The notes under the pieces are model-generated. The model was not told where the DNA came from, ran no database searches, and saw only the letters and a program-made list of their open reading frames with translations. From Cycas panzhihuaensis (lineage: Eukaryota; Cycadophyta): a stretch of 64,000 nucleotides of DNA. Of this stretch, positions 12,316 through 24,635 are shown in pieces. The position numbers and the translations under genes were made by a program. Every line of letters starts with the position of its first letter. The stretch's first letter is position 1. The stretch is from positions 95,239,741 through 95,303,740 of the forward strand of contig CM041465.1 in assembly GCA_023213395.1 (NCBI GenBank), written 5' to 3'.

Positions 12316-13019
12316 CTAAGGATTTATGTGAGTGTGTCATGTTAGAGATAAATTTAAAATGTTAGGTTTTACAATTTTGTGAGTGTATAGAAAATGAAAT
12401 TAACAACCCTACACTAATACAACATTACTAGTGTGGTTTTTTAATAATCTAAGTAATGACAAAAGGACCAATTTTCTTTAGCATTTCCCATATATATGAG
12501 TGAATAATATAATGAGAAATGTAATAATAATTTAAGACTTATGCTAGGAAGTATAATCTAATAGATATAGAAGCGTATGATAGTTAATTGATAAGGAATA
12601 CTATCTAGAGACATGGAATCTCAACATTCTAACTAAGATCCCCTCAAGGAAATGTATCAAAGAGTGTTGATTTCTTTAACTTATGCCATCTAACTATAAT
12701 AATCACTGATAATCAAGCTATGAATTCAATGATGACAATGTAAGGCTTATGAATTAACCACCACTAAACCTATTGGTCAAGATGATATATATGTATGAGA
12801 TTAAACAAGTCTATGGTTTAATGAATGATAATATAAGATGTGTAAACTAGTCACCATTGAACCTATAGAAGTGTTAATATATGTGTGCAGTCACTTAAAG
12901 GTTGGCAATTCAATGAAAATGTAAGATTCATAAGTTGGTCACCCTTAAACCTACAAGATATTGATGAATGCTATAGATTTTTTTTTTTTTTCTTTTTACC
13001 TTTCTTCTTTTCTTTTCTA

Positions 13020-13024
<5 letters not shown>

Positions 13025-13054
<30 letters not shown>
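13025..13054. repeat. (TC)n microsatellite
   Basis: About 15 TC units, preceded by a T-rich stretch. Confidence 0.95.
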
Positions 13055-13058
<4 letters not shown>

Positions 13059-13628
13059 AAGACATATCAAATCTTTTATAATAACTCAAGTTAATGATTC
13101 AACAAATGATGAATAAAGCTTAGAAATTAATCATTATTGGAACCATTTGATGAGTTATTATGAGAGTGTTAAATAAAAAACACCTTTAAGTACAAATGAA
13201 GAGAAATCAATCCACTCAAGGATGCATGCCCTTTAGAATATATTAGCTATATGAACATTTAACAAAACATGAGCTCAATAACTACCCTATTAAGCCAAAT
13301 TGTGAGAATTAAGGAGTGTGTAAACTAGATGTAAATTCCTAATGTCAATCAAGGGTATTGATATAAGAGAGTATGTGTAAAGAAATATTAAGGTATGACT
13401 AAATATTTGTAGCAATCCTATGTTATAGAGATCATGAATGATTACACTAGTAAGTGTAGTAAGAATAAGAAGTATCAAACTAATGTGTAAGTATAAGAGG
13501 ATAAAAGGTATTAAAGTAGGAGTGTGTGCTTAATTTATACTTATGGTAGAGTATGCATATGACTTACTTTATCTTATACTCTTTAGTAGCTAAATGTTTA
13601 GGGCCATAGTTTCTCCTAATTATGGAGA

Positions 13629-13775
13629 TGAGCTATAATTTACAGTTGTTATAGAGTAGGCCATATTTTATACTCATTATAAAGTGAGCTATAGTTTATG
13701 CTCATTACAAAATGGGTTGTAATTTACATTCATTACAAAGTGTTCACGATTTATACTCATTGCAAAGTAGGCCAC
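13629..13775. repeat. Degenerate tandem repeat, unit about 30 bases
   Basis: Roughly five successive units share the pattern TTTATACTCATTA-AAAGT-GGCTATA with many changes: TACTCATTATAAAGTGAG, TGCTCATTACAAAATGGG, CATTCATTACAAAGTGTT and TACTCATTGCAAAGTAGG follow one another. Confidence 0.75.
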
Positions 13776-14070
13776 ACATTTGAATTTTAATTAGTTATTC
13801 TTTTCCCTTCACTAGTGATAGGAAGATCTTCTTTAGAAGAAATAACTTACTTTTTACTAGGCAAATAGCTATCCTCTTTAGAATATATAGAAAGGGCCTT
13901 AGATTTGAGTCATTGATTTAGAGAATTATTATTCTTATTATTTGCTTGTCTTTAAAATTATCTTCTTTTATTATTATTGTCGTTGTAAGTGAATTGACCC
14001 AAGGTAGGCCTAGATTGGGTTTGCATATAACCTTGGAACTTTCTTACAAAGAGTTTAATGCTCATCATTG

Positions 14071-15690
14071 AAATGACTCTTTATTATATAAAGAGTACAC
14101 GAAGGACATATAACTCCTTAGAGTATAACATAAAAGATTAAAAGACTACATAATAATAATAATGGAGTAAATAATATAAGTAAAAGTTGATTTTTATAAT
14201 GGATATATAAATAAGTTTGAATGAGCTAGTAAGTTTGAATATACATAATGAAGGGAAGATCAATGAAGATAGTTACACTAATTTAGGGTCTTTGTTAAGC
14301 TTAACATTAATTATTAGGATGAATAAGGTGTAGGAAAAAAGTCTGCAAGATAGAAGTATATGCGATAGAAGGCAACATGCTACATTATTTATATGAATGA
14401 ATGATTAAGTAGACAATTTTTATATAAACACCTACAATCTAGTATTCTCTTTAAAGCACTTCCCTATAGAAGGACATCATTCTAAAGAATTTCTCAAAAA
14501 GATGGAGTTTAGAAGAAATTTTTTTATAGGATTAAGGTTTATAAGAGAGCAATTTATGGGGAGGATAATTCATAAGAGTTGTTCTATAAAAAAGATAGAT
14601 AAAAAAGAGATATCCCACATAGAAATTTTTATACATGTGGCTTCCCACATAAAAGACTAGAATAAAAAATGACTTTATGGGATACATGTATACAAGTTTA
14701 CATTTTTATAATTATGAAGTTCCATAAGATGGGATTGAATACCCATAAAGTAAAACACCTGTAGAATAGGATTACTACAAGTATATAAGGTCAAATGAGA
14801 TTTAATTTAGACCATTGATTAAGTGAGTGCCATTAAATTATAAACATAAATTTGTAGTGTTGATTACAGTTAAATCCTAATGGTTTATTTTGATAATATA
14901 TCACTAACATAATTGAAATAAGAATGAATATGATTTGACACACATCTTATAAGAAATAAACACATGATGGAAAGATTATTGAATCAAAGATTAGCCATAA
15001 TATGAATTCTAATTCACATAATACATATTATAAGCAAATTTAATTAATATAAGATAAATCTAAGAGAGGGCATAATTGCATAGAATATGAAATATGAAGG
15101 TGAAAATATTGATGATATGAACCACAAAGATTTACAGAGGTAGAATTTGATTAAATCTATAGATGATAACGGAGAGTTGATAAGATCTAATTCATTGTTG
15201 ATATTGCAGTGACATTGAAAGCTACAACTAGTAAATAGTTTATAGTAGAGTAATTAATTAATAATTAATTATAAAAAATTAGATTAACTCAAATTTAGGT
15301 AGTACCTAATGTAAAGATATTCTCTTACCCAAAATTATAGGCCCTAGTTTATAAGGTTTGGTGGAACAAATTTGAATATATACAAGATATTTTCCATGGA
15401 AGTAAAGCTAGAAATAAGTAGTAGAGGTGATTAAGGTGAAAGAAAGAGGAGACAAAGGTTAATGAAGTGTATTTTCATAAATTTTATCCACATAGGACTA
15501 AAATATGACAGGATATTAAGTTATGTGTGTATACCTAATAAATACATCAACATTAACCATTAGGCAATCAATTGTTAAAGTAAGGTTAATACAACCATTA
15601 TAACCATCTCAACGATAGTACTAAAGAATGGAGTTTATATAACTATTATAATCATCTCAATAGTAGTACTAAAGAATGAATCATAATGGC
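14071..15690 (+). repeat. 5' LTR of the old Tat-like element
   Basis: Aligns with 19642-21150 over most of its length. Near its right end a block reading ACTATTATAATCATCTC with AGTAGTACTAAAGAATG is present twice in tandem (about 15590-15680), only once in the partner LTR. Confidence 0.6.
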
Positions 15691-15719
15691 TATACTCAAA
15701 GAGGAAATTTATAAAAAGG

Positions 15720-16830
15720 AAGAGGAAGACAATGGCAGGATTTCTTTGAAGATAGATATTTTTTTTTTTAGAGGAAGACAATGGCAGAATTTATAAGTTT
15801 ATTTTATTATGTTCTTATCTATAGCTATTCTAATTGGCTTGTGTTGTAAATACAAAACATTTTTTTTTTAAATTCTTCTATTATCTTTACCATTCCTTAA
15901 ATATTCTCAATGGTTGTATGTAATTGTGCAAAATACTTTTTAGTAAGCATGTTTTAGCTACTAAAGATTTCATAAGGTCTTATCATATTAGTTTGTATTA
16001 GGAAGTTATTCTAGATAGAAATTTATGCTCAACTATATCTTTATAATAAAAGTATCAATGCTCCATTCTTATATCATTATAATGTAGTTTCTCTAGGAAT
16101 AAATAAAATATCTTCATTTATTCTTCAATCCATTATGAAGTTATTAGGTGGTTTGATAGTGGATGGGTTATTTTACTTAAGAACTTGAGATAAATTATAC
16201 ATTTAAGTTACTATATTACATGTTCTTTTTAATAGTCTCCCTAAAAAACATTGTTGAAAGTCATGTGAATGTATTCTAAGAAGTGTTAGGTTACATATGT
16301 TACTTGATCTTGGTTTGTTGAGGGTATAAAATCACACTTTTCATTCTATTTATTTATGTTAGTGAAAGATTTTGTGAGAGGCTAGTAACTATGATTGCAA
16401 GTAAGTTGGCTATGATATCATCACTTTTGTTTCTTTTCCTTTTGTTGTTCCTTATATGTGTTGGTGTTAATAAGAGATTTTATGAAGAGCTAGTATTTTT
16501 TACCATAAATTAATCTATCACAGTGCGATTCTTTTTGCATTTGGATTATCATTTTACTAGAGATCTTTGCCTACTAGCTAGTCTTAGGCAAATCAAGACA
16601 TTGATATATAATATAGTTAGATTCATGCAATAGATAGAAATAGTGGAGGGTTAAACTTATTTCTAATAAATTAACTTCATAAGGGTCATTATACCTAATT
16701 ACTAGTATAATATACTTTAGAGTTCTATACTTTCTTTATGTTGAGCCTTTGAACACGCAAACTAATAATCCAAAAGGTAACTTGAATAGAGTGTAAGAAA
16801 TAATTTAAGTAGCAACCAAAAATTAGTAGC
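15720..16830 (+). repeat. Dispersed repeat Y, copy 1 (leader of the Tat-like element)
   Basis: This stretch, between LTR and gag, matches 41895-43010 in the same orientation. Shared blocks include TCTTATATCATT followed by TGTAGTTTCTCTAGGAATA-like sequence, GGTGGTTTGATA-like sequence, and TTTTTGCATTTGGATTATC versus TTTTTGCATCTAGACTATC. It is non-coding as far as I can see and likely the 5' leader of this retroelement family. Another weaker relative is at 2640-2965. Confidence 0.65.
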
Positions 16831-16979
16831 TATATTAGGGATGAAACAATCTAATTAAATTTCAATTTAAGTATCCATGTATATATTATTTTATTTTTTG
16901 TATAGACATTTTTTTAAAATTCTACTCTTTTGGAAATAAAGGATTAGATCAATAAACTAGGAGGCCTATTAATAATCTC

Positions 16980-17680
16980 AGGATGGTTGAAGAGGTATAC
17001 AAAGAAAAATTCTATTCAGACTAAGAATATTTAGAGCAAAACATTTTAGCATATTATAGAGACATTCTTCCCTAGATTCACAACAATCTTTTAGATCTTA
17101 GAGGTCAGTAACATGAGCTATTTAACAAGGCCCTAGAGGTCTATCCTAAGTTTAGTGGAGACATGATGATTATATTAGAACATGTAAAAATATTTTCTAT
17201 CACATGTAACTTGCTTAGAATCATTGAGCCTAATTTAGCCATTAGATTGTATGTTTATTCATTAATTGAAAATGCATCTACCTAAGCTTTATTCATTGCC
17301 CTATTCTTCCATAAGAAATTAGGAGGTTTCAATGTATGCATTCAAAACTAAATATGCTAGTAAGAAGACTCTTATTACACTCACATAAGCATTATACATA
17401 ATAAGGAAAGGAGTTAGATAAAGCACCACATATAATATTAAGTGATTTAAGAAATATCTAAATCAATCTAATGCCAAATACATACTTGCATAAGACATTC
17501 TAATCGAATGGTTTTTGAATGGTCTTGATCTTGAACCCATAATGATGATGATTTTCAAAGAACTAAATAGTCCCCAAGTTGCTAAAGTAATTGCTATAAA
17601 CCTTGAAGTAGTGATGGAGAGATAAGGAATAAATTCTTTTCTTTCTTAAACAAATCTAAGAGAGGAGAATCCTTCACTAA
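16980..17680 (+). pseudogene. Gypsy gag remnant
   Basis: Broken forward frames give ALEVYPKFSGDMMIILEHVK, LAIRLYVYSLIENAS and further on WFLNGLDLEPIMMMIFKELN, arranged like the gag core of plant gypsy elements (nucleocapsid precursor that packs the element RNA). Stops and frame changes occur throughout. No zinc knuckle was recognised. Assigned by general resemblance and position after the leader, so moderate confidence. Confidence 0.5.
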
Positions 17681-17768
17681 ATTCACATGTAGGGGAAAAT
17701 AATTTAGACACAATCAAAAGGCTAAATGAGAAGTTGTATTATTAAATGAGTAATGCACATAATTTGAA

Positions 17769-17969
17769 TTGTTACTAGACTACATTAAGATTATGATTAA
17801 GACTTTAATACTAGACCATGTAAATCATTGGAAGATTTATGAAAATGATAAGCAAATCTTTCCCTTTATTCAAGAGCAAGAGGAATTTGTAGACATAGTA
17901 ACTACTACTAAAGAAACTCATGTAAGTGAAGCAGTTAATGATATGATTTTAAATAAAGATCATGTATAG
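17769..17969 (+). pseudogene. Duplicate of the segment that follows the archaeal-type RNase H
   Basis: The 66-codon open frame contains LDHVNHWKIYENDKQIFPFI and then QEQEEFVDIVTT. A second version, LDKVNQWQTCKKDELIFPFM and QENEDYIDIMTI, lies at about 18770-18890, directly after the RNase H. The first copy sits between gag and RNase H where RT would be expected, so it likely marks a rearrangement or a join of two element copies. Confidence 0.5.
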
Positions 17970-18359
17970 TTTGAATCTAATAAAATCCCTAAAAGGATGA
18001 TGATTTGTAGCCATTAGTTGATTCTAATGATGTAATTAAATAAAGAAGCTAGTCCCTTAGCCAACAAAGGGTTATTATTAAATTTCTTAAGAGATCTATT
18101 TTTTTTTTCAAAGTAACCCAAGATAATATTTCAGTTACAACCATCATATAATTGATGCATTCTCCATCAATAATAATTTTAAGACCTGTAATAAACAATA
18201 AGATAATGAAAATGCTATCCTCATAGAAATCATGGAAGATCTAATCGATTTGGGAATATGCACAATTTAGACTCAAGTTGAAACTAATGATCAATTATTC
18301 ATAGAAGAATTAGAATATTAAATAAATTTAGAAGGATAAATTCAATGTAGGAGATGTAA

Positions 18360-18730
18360 TTTGTTGGAGTAAAATCTAAAAAAGGAATAAGAGTTAGTAT
18401 CATGCTATAATCCTCTAATGGTGAGTGTTTTCCTTATGCATTTAATCTAACATTTGAGAATAATAATGGTGTAGCTAAATATGAAATTTCAATCCTTAGA
18501 CTTCAAAAGGATTTGTATTTATAAGTTAGGTTATTATAAATCTAAAGATATTCAAAACTAATTATAAATCAAATTACAAATATTAGTTCCATTGAATATA
18601 ACTAGTTAAAAGGGTATAGGTAGAAGATTTATAATATCTCATAACAATTTGAAACAATTGTAGTGGAATATATTCCTATGGAGGATAATCAATTAGATGA
18701 ATCCCTTGTAATGATAGCCTCTTTTCTTAA
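18360..18730 (+). pseudogene. Archaeal-type RNase H of the old Tat-like element (inactive)
   Basis: Forward translation gives NLTFENNNGVAKYEISILRL, then YSKLIINQITNISSI and EYIPMEDNQLDESLVMIA. This is the additional RNase H domain known from Tat-lineage plant gypsy elements, thought to degrade RNA in RNA/DNA hybrids during reverse transcription. The catalytic Glu of the usual AEYEA is Lys, and the Asp of the usual GDSQ is Tyr, besides several stops, so it cannot act. It lies upstream of the integrase remnant at 19080-19500, in contrast to the 13.9-kb element. Confidence 0.65.
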
Positions 18731-18769
18731 TGTAACTCATGGTGCTATGTATAAATCAAATTTTATTTA

Positions 18770-19500
18770 GTTGATCACCAGATCCATAATGCTAGATAAA
18801 GTAAATCAATGGCAAACTTGTAAAAAAGATGAGCTTATCTTTCCTTTCATGCAAGAAAATGAGGATTATATTGATATTATGACTATCAATGAGGAGTTTA
18901 TAGGCTATAAAATTGTCATTGAAGGAGATTAGGCATCAAAGAAAGTTTTAAGTGCAATCTTAAAAGAAAACTCAATTTAGCTAAAATTAATTAAAATTCT
19001 AAAGGGCACAAATTATTTGGATCCATGGTTTAAGTCCAATGATATATCAAATACTAAAATAATTCAATAGGAACCTTTAGAAATGATGATTCAAAAATTG
19101 GATCTATTGGTCTAACCACTAAAGTTGGTAAAGGAACAAGCTTTTTGTAAGTTAGCAAGTAGTCTAACATATAAATCTCTATAGATTGAAGGAAAACAAG
19201 ATGAATAGGGAATATCAGCAGCTGATTTGTATCTACTTCAAGGAGTTTATAATCTTGAACAATCACACCCTTACTTACATTATATGATTCTATACTTAAA
19301 GAGTGATTTTTCTCCTAAGTTATGTGATGAAAAGAAAAGGTAGTTTTTAAATTTAAGATCTAAACTTGAGATTTTGATTGAAGGATTCTTATATAAAAAG
19401 ATATATTGCCCATATTTGTTCATACATGGAAAGGAAATTTTCATGCCTCATGTGTTTTGTAGTTGGTAGTTTTTGAAGAGTATATTTCAAATCATGGATT
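18770..19500 (+). pseudogene. Linker and integrase N-terminal remnant
   Basis: After the RNase H come the segment with IFPFMQENEDYIDIM, then YLKSDFSPKLCDEKKR and LEILIEGFLYKK with CPYLFIHG (about 19290-19430). This matches the stretch before the zinc-binding N-terminus of plant Tat-type integrases. The integrase core is absent; the sequence passes to the purine tract and the right LTR. Confidence 0.5.
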
Positions 19501-19641
19501 ATTTTTATAAACTTAGGGGTGTAGATGGAAGAGTGCTATCAATCTTTGTTGATGAGCCATATTTTCACTTCATTTTAGTCATGTCATATATATAATGAAT
19601 TAAATCAAAATAAGAAGTTACTTCAAACCACTTGTTGGGGG

Positions 19642-21150
19642 ATGATCTAAAGTAAGGAGTCTGATTTTACCCCTTTAAAGTTTAACACTAATGATTTCAA
19701 GACTACATGTTGATAATAATGAAGTAAGAAATATACGTAGAAGTCATTTTTTATAAGGAATATATGAACTAGTAAGTTTGAATATACATAATGAAGAGAA
19801 GATTAATGAATATAGTTACATTGACATGGGTCCTTTCTTAATCATAACATTGATTATTAGGATGAGTAAGGTGTAAGACAAAATGTTATAGGATACATTA
19901 TTTATGGGAATGAAGGATTAAATAAGATAAGTTTTATATAAACACTCACAATATAGTCTTCCCATAAAAGCATTTCCCCATGGAAGGATATTGTTATAAA
20001 GTATTTCTTAAATAGATGGAGTTTTATAGGAAATTTTTTTATGGGATTGATATTTTTAGGAGAATAATTTATAGGGAGGATGATTAACAAGAGTTGCCCT
20101 AAATTGAAGACAAATAAGAAAGAGATGTCCCATGTAGAATTTTCTATATGAGTGGCTTCCCATATAAAAGGCTATCATAAAATGAAAACATTGTGGGATA
20201 CATATATATGATTTTATATTTTTATAATTATAAAGCTCTATAAAAGGGGATTAAATACTTATAAAGTGAAACACTCATGGAATAGGATCCCCACAAGTAT
20301 ATAAGGTTGAATTAGACTTATTCTAGACCATTAATCAAGTGAGCACCATTAAATTATAAACACTAATCTTTAACACTGATTATAATTAAATCCTATTGGT
20401 TCATTTCAATGGAATATCACTAACATCATTGATATTAGAATAAATATGATTTGACATACAACTTGTAAGAAGCAAGCACATGATGGTGAGGTTATTGAAT
20501 CATAGATTGGCCATGATACACATTTTAATTCACATAATGCATGTCATAAGTATATTTAATTAATATAAAGTAAAGCTAGGATAGGGGGTAATTGCATAGA
20601 ATATGAAGTATGAAGGTGGAAGTGCTAATGATATGAATCATAGAGATTTTCATAGGTAGAATTTGATCAAGTCTACATATGATAATAAAGGATTGATAAG
20701 ATGCAATTTATCATGGATATTATGGTGAGCCTAAAATGTGTAATTAGAAAAGAGTTTATAATAGAGTAGCAAATTAATAATCAATTGTAGAAAATTAGAT
20801 TATATAAATTAAGTTAGTGCCTAATGTAAGGATGTTCTTTTATCTAGAATTATCGAGTAGAGGTTGTAATGTTTGGCATAGTAGAGTTAAACACACACAA
20901 GACATATGCCATAGAAGTAAAGCTAGAAAAAAGTGATGGCTACAATGAAGGTGAGATAAGGGTGGGACAAAGGTTAATGAAGTGTATTTTCATCAATTCT
21001 ACCCTCATATAACTAAAAGATAATAGGCTATCAAGTTATCTATGTATACCTAATAAAGACATCAACATTGATAGTTAGGCAATTAATTGCTAAAGTAGGG
21101 TTAATATAACTATTATAACCATCTCAATGATAATACTACATAATGAATAA
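19642..21150 (+). repeat. 3' LTR of the old Tat-like element
   Basis: Partner of 14071-15690. Preceded by a G-rich purine tract near 19633-19642. Shared features include the ATGGAGTTTTATAGG-like and GAAAGAGATGTCCCA-like blocks and the terminal TTATAACCATCTCAA block. Confidence 0.6.
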
Positions 21151-21316
21151 TAATTCCTAGACTTATCATAGACTTTCCTCTTTAAATGATAAACTATCAT
21201 GGTCTAATCCAACTCATAACTTAGCCTTAATGAAAATTCACCAAAATGTTTCTAAGTAGATGAACACCTAATTGTCTATATGACTTGAATTTAGAAAGGC
21301 TTTTATATGTTATTTG

Positions 21317-21683
21317 TGTTAGAAAATATATGATAGGCCTAAGATTATACAAGATCCCTAATACTACATGAAGAGAAATACACATACCCAAGATCAAGAC
21401 TATGAATTATAAAGCCATATAAGTGAACAAATAGAGAACAAATATATACAAACATATAACATAATATACTTGTAGGAAATTATCACTTCTAAATTATATT
21501 ATAACAAACCAATATATATTTATAATACACACCACCTCATAGCTATCTAATCATATTTCAAGATCCATTTGATGAAATAATAACCTTTTACATAAAGAAG
21601 TGTCTATATTATGACCTACTAGTGCATATCAAAGGGGTAATTATATTAATTTAATATTCCCATGGGTTTAACATTATCCAATA
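21317..21683 (-). repeat. 3' LTR of the split element
   Basis: Begins TGTTAGAAAATATATG and ends ATCCAATA (decayed CCAACA). Immediately outside, on the minus strand, AAGGGGGGAA (21684-21693) is the polypurine tract. Confidence 0.8.
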
Positions 21684-23480
21684 TTCCCCCCTTAATATTT
21701 AACCATGTTATATATCTACTTTAAACATGATGATGGATTTATATAAAATCTAAACATCTATTAGAGCATATACCCACAAGTCTTCTAAAATGACCTTTGC
21801 ATAAAAAAATTACTAATAAGCATTCAATGGTGAAGTGAAAAAACTAGCTAAAACTATGTGGAGGAGAATGAGAAATAATGCTTAGTTAATAAACATGATG
21901 AAGTAGCATCTAGTTATGATATAGGTCCTTGTATGATATATGATGGTGGTCGCTGACATGAAGTGCTAAGTTGTAGAAATAAAGGAAAAAGTTGTAGATG
22001 TTAGTAACCTGTACCATTTTGCATAGTGTTGAAGTTGTTCATGGATGAAGTAGAAGCAACTATAAGAGAGGAAGAAAATACAACCATGTGAATGGAAGAA
22101 GAGACACCCAAATCTTATATAGAGTAGATGACTGCCCATGGTGAAAAGGCTATTTGTAGGGTTTAAATGCTTTCCATTGATGATGCATATAATTTGTAGA
22201 AGAGAAAATAATTATAGTTATTGATGAAAGATTTGACCACCATAATGATGAAGAAGAGTATAAAGGATAAAGGTGCCCAACCATAAATGAATAACATTAG
22301 TAAAGGAAGGAGATTTATCCATAAAGAGGAGGGAATACCTATAGATATCTAACTAGGGAAAAGGAAGCCACCATACATCCACATGGAAGGAAAGCATAGT
22401 TGTAGCTAAAGGAGGGAATTTATTTTAATGTTAATGGGCAATTTATTTTTATGTGCTCCATCACTATGAATGGTGCTTCTCCATTCATTCCTCTATTATT
22501 ATAAGTTTGTTTGCAAAGTAATGTAGGATGACTTATATAGAATGGGTGATGTGAATATAATGAATGCATTAAATAAAATGCTCCACATTTAATGATATTA
22601 TAAAACTTCTAAAAATCTATTGGCTCTTCCAAAGATTTGCCTATTAGTCTTCTATAATAAGTTAATTCCATACTTTTAGATTTGATTCTCAAGTATTTCC
22701 ATTTCTATTAACCATTGGGATATCTAATAAAGAACAAAAAATATTTAATGAAAAGGTTTTGTGAATTGATTTTATCAACAGACAACCTTAAAATGAAACC
22801 CTTGGTTGATCTTATAACTTGAGTGCTTATAGGATTGATTGAAGAAAAATAATCTGAGAATTTATTCTTTCTTTTGTTAAATGATCTCACTAAGGGAGAG
22901 AATCTTGATTCTTAAACCAACCATATGCATAGAAAAGAAAGTAGTTGTGAGAGAAATATTTACAATAAGCATGATTGAAGTTTACTTATATGTTTTGGTA
23001 GCCTCTCTTGAGCACATAGTACGAGAATCCTACTATTAAAAAAATAACCTATACACAGGTGAAATTGAAGCTAAGATAATTTTTAAAGTTATGAATCAAA
23101 TTTAATTAGATTAGAATCTATTTTGAAATCTACAAACACCAAATTAGATAGGGTGGATTTTTTTTTTTTTGTAAGTTTAAAACTAAATTTAACCAGATTT
23201 GATATATTTTAAAGCCTACTATCAACTTAGAATTTTAGCCCTTGATCATATGCAATGATCAAATAAGCAGGTGCTACAGTGAAAAAGGTGCTTAAGCCCT
23301 CTATCCTTCAATTTCATTATTTTTAGAAAAGGTATTTGTATATTTTCTCTCATAACCTTTCATCCAAGAGCTTGATTTACAAATTATATGAACCAATGGG
23401 ATCATGATTTAGAAATGAAGAATTTGAGCTATGTTTTGAAGTATTTTGGTGTTGATTTGATTAAGTTATTTTAGTTTGAA
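21684..23480 (-). other. Interior of the split element, left part
   Basis: No domain was recognised. Rich in GATGAAG and AGGAGGG-like purine runs on the plus strand between 22000 and 22420; a T run lies at about 23159-23171. Confidence 0.4.
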
Positions 23481-23484
23481 ATGG

Positions 23485-24299
23485 ATGCACAAGAATCTAT
23501 GTGATGTATACTTGAGCAACTTATACTTATAGCCATGGAGGTTAATGTCATAATTATATTTGTACTTAAAAAGAATTAGTATTACTTTAAAGACTTTCTC
23601 TTCCCTATACCTAAGTACATAGGAACAAACTATCATTGTTGGGTAGACAAAATAAAAAGTGTATTCATATATAAAAGGTTATGGGAAATTATTATTGATG
23701 GATATGATGTTCCTATTGATGAAGAAGGAAAAGAAAAACTTAAGGAGAATGATAATATAATAATAATAATAATTATTTTTTCCATATTAAATGAAGATAA
23801 ACTTCCTTCTTCCTATCATTTTCTCATTCTCGTAGTTCACCATGCTAGTAATGCCAAAGAAACCTAAAACATTTTGAAGAATACATCAAAAGAGACTCCT
23901 AAGGAGATATAATGAGTTGTTAAAAAAGTAGTTAAAATGGTAAATAAGATTTTTGATGATTATGATATAAGTGATGATGATAATAGCACTTTTAATGAGG
24001 TTATTAATGAATATGTAGCTAACTATGAAGACTTTATTATTGAAGAATTTCTAGCTAGATATGAAGAAACCTTTGTTATTGAAGAACTTGCTATAGGCAC
24101 TAAAGATTCTACTCAAAAAGTTGAAGAAGTTCTTATAAGATATATTGGTCAAGAAGAAGAGTTTATACAGAATACTAATGCTTATTTTATAAATGATCCT
24201 AATGGTGTTGATTCTTCTATTAATGTTTTCCCTTTAATTTCTGATATTGATTCAATTGATACTAATTATTCATATATTGAGAAAAACGAAGACAAATAG
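23485..24299 (+). pseudogene. Copia-like gag fragment followed by an acidic open frame
   Basis: Forward translation from about 23610 reads GTNYHCWVDKIKSVFIYKRL, then WEIIIDGYDVPIDEE and LKEND. This follows the pattern of copia-type gag N-termini (a Trp-containing NY-x2-W start, LW-x2-I-x2-G and an acidic stretch). After a break it continues into an uninterrupted 120-codon frame at 23937-24299 that is very rich in Asp and Glu and has no match I know. Strand is opposite to the surrounding LTR element, so it is probably a separate older insertion or a captured piece. The acidic frame alone would not deserve a gene call; its length in this AT-rich setting may be chance. Confidence 0.35.
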
Positions 24300-24630
24300 G
24301 CTGTGATTAAAGTTATGATTGAAGATATAATTGATGTAAATTTTAAATTTCAAAATGTTGCTAGTATTCATGAAGATGATTACCTATAGAATTACCTACA
24401 GGATCTACATCATAATCAAATTAGACCAACTATGATTTACAATATTTTTCATATGGTGAAGAATCTATATTTACACACCAGAATAAAGAATATAAAGTTC
24501 AAGGATCATTACTATTAAGAGATACTACAACAAATACATCATTATAAGATTGATCATGATATTATATATTTTCTATTAAATAATTCAATAGGACCAATGG
24601 ATATCCTTAAGATGCTTATCAACGGGGTAG

Positions 24631-24635
24631 CATGC
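24631..24635. repeat. Target-site duplication CATGC, left
   Basis: Identical to 38537-38541 and directly adjoining the TG of the left LTR. Confidence 0.95.

Larger units (their letters stand above)
12321..14070. other. AT-rich stretch with microsatellite and a tandem repeat
   Basis: No gene was recognised. Contains a poly-T run near 12979, a TC microsatellite at 13025-13054 and a degenerate tandem repeat at 13629-13775. Confidence 0.4.
14071..21150 (+). mobile_element. Old Tat-like Ty3/gypsy element with long LTRs
   Basis: Two related stretches of about 1.5 kb, roughly 14071-15690 and 19642-21150, run in the same direction and bracket gag, an archaeal-type RNase H and the beginning of integrase, all on the plus strand. 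Shared LTR words include CTAGTAAGTTTGAATATACATAATGAAG, of which both copies carry every base. A purine-rich TTGTTGGGGGATG precedes the right LTR, as a polypurine tract should. RT and the ordinary RNase H were not found and pol stops soon after the integrase N-terminus, so the interior carries large deletions. Boundaries are approximate and no target duplication was identified. LTR difference looks above 15% by eye. Confidence 0.65.
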
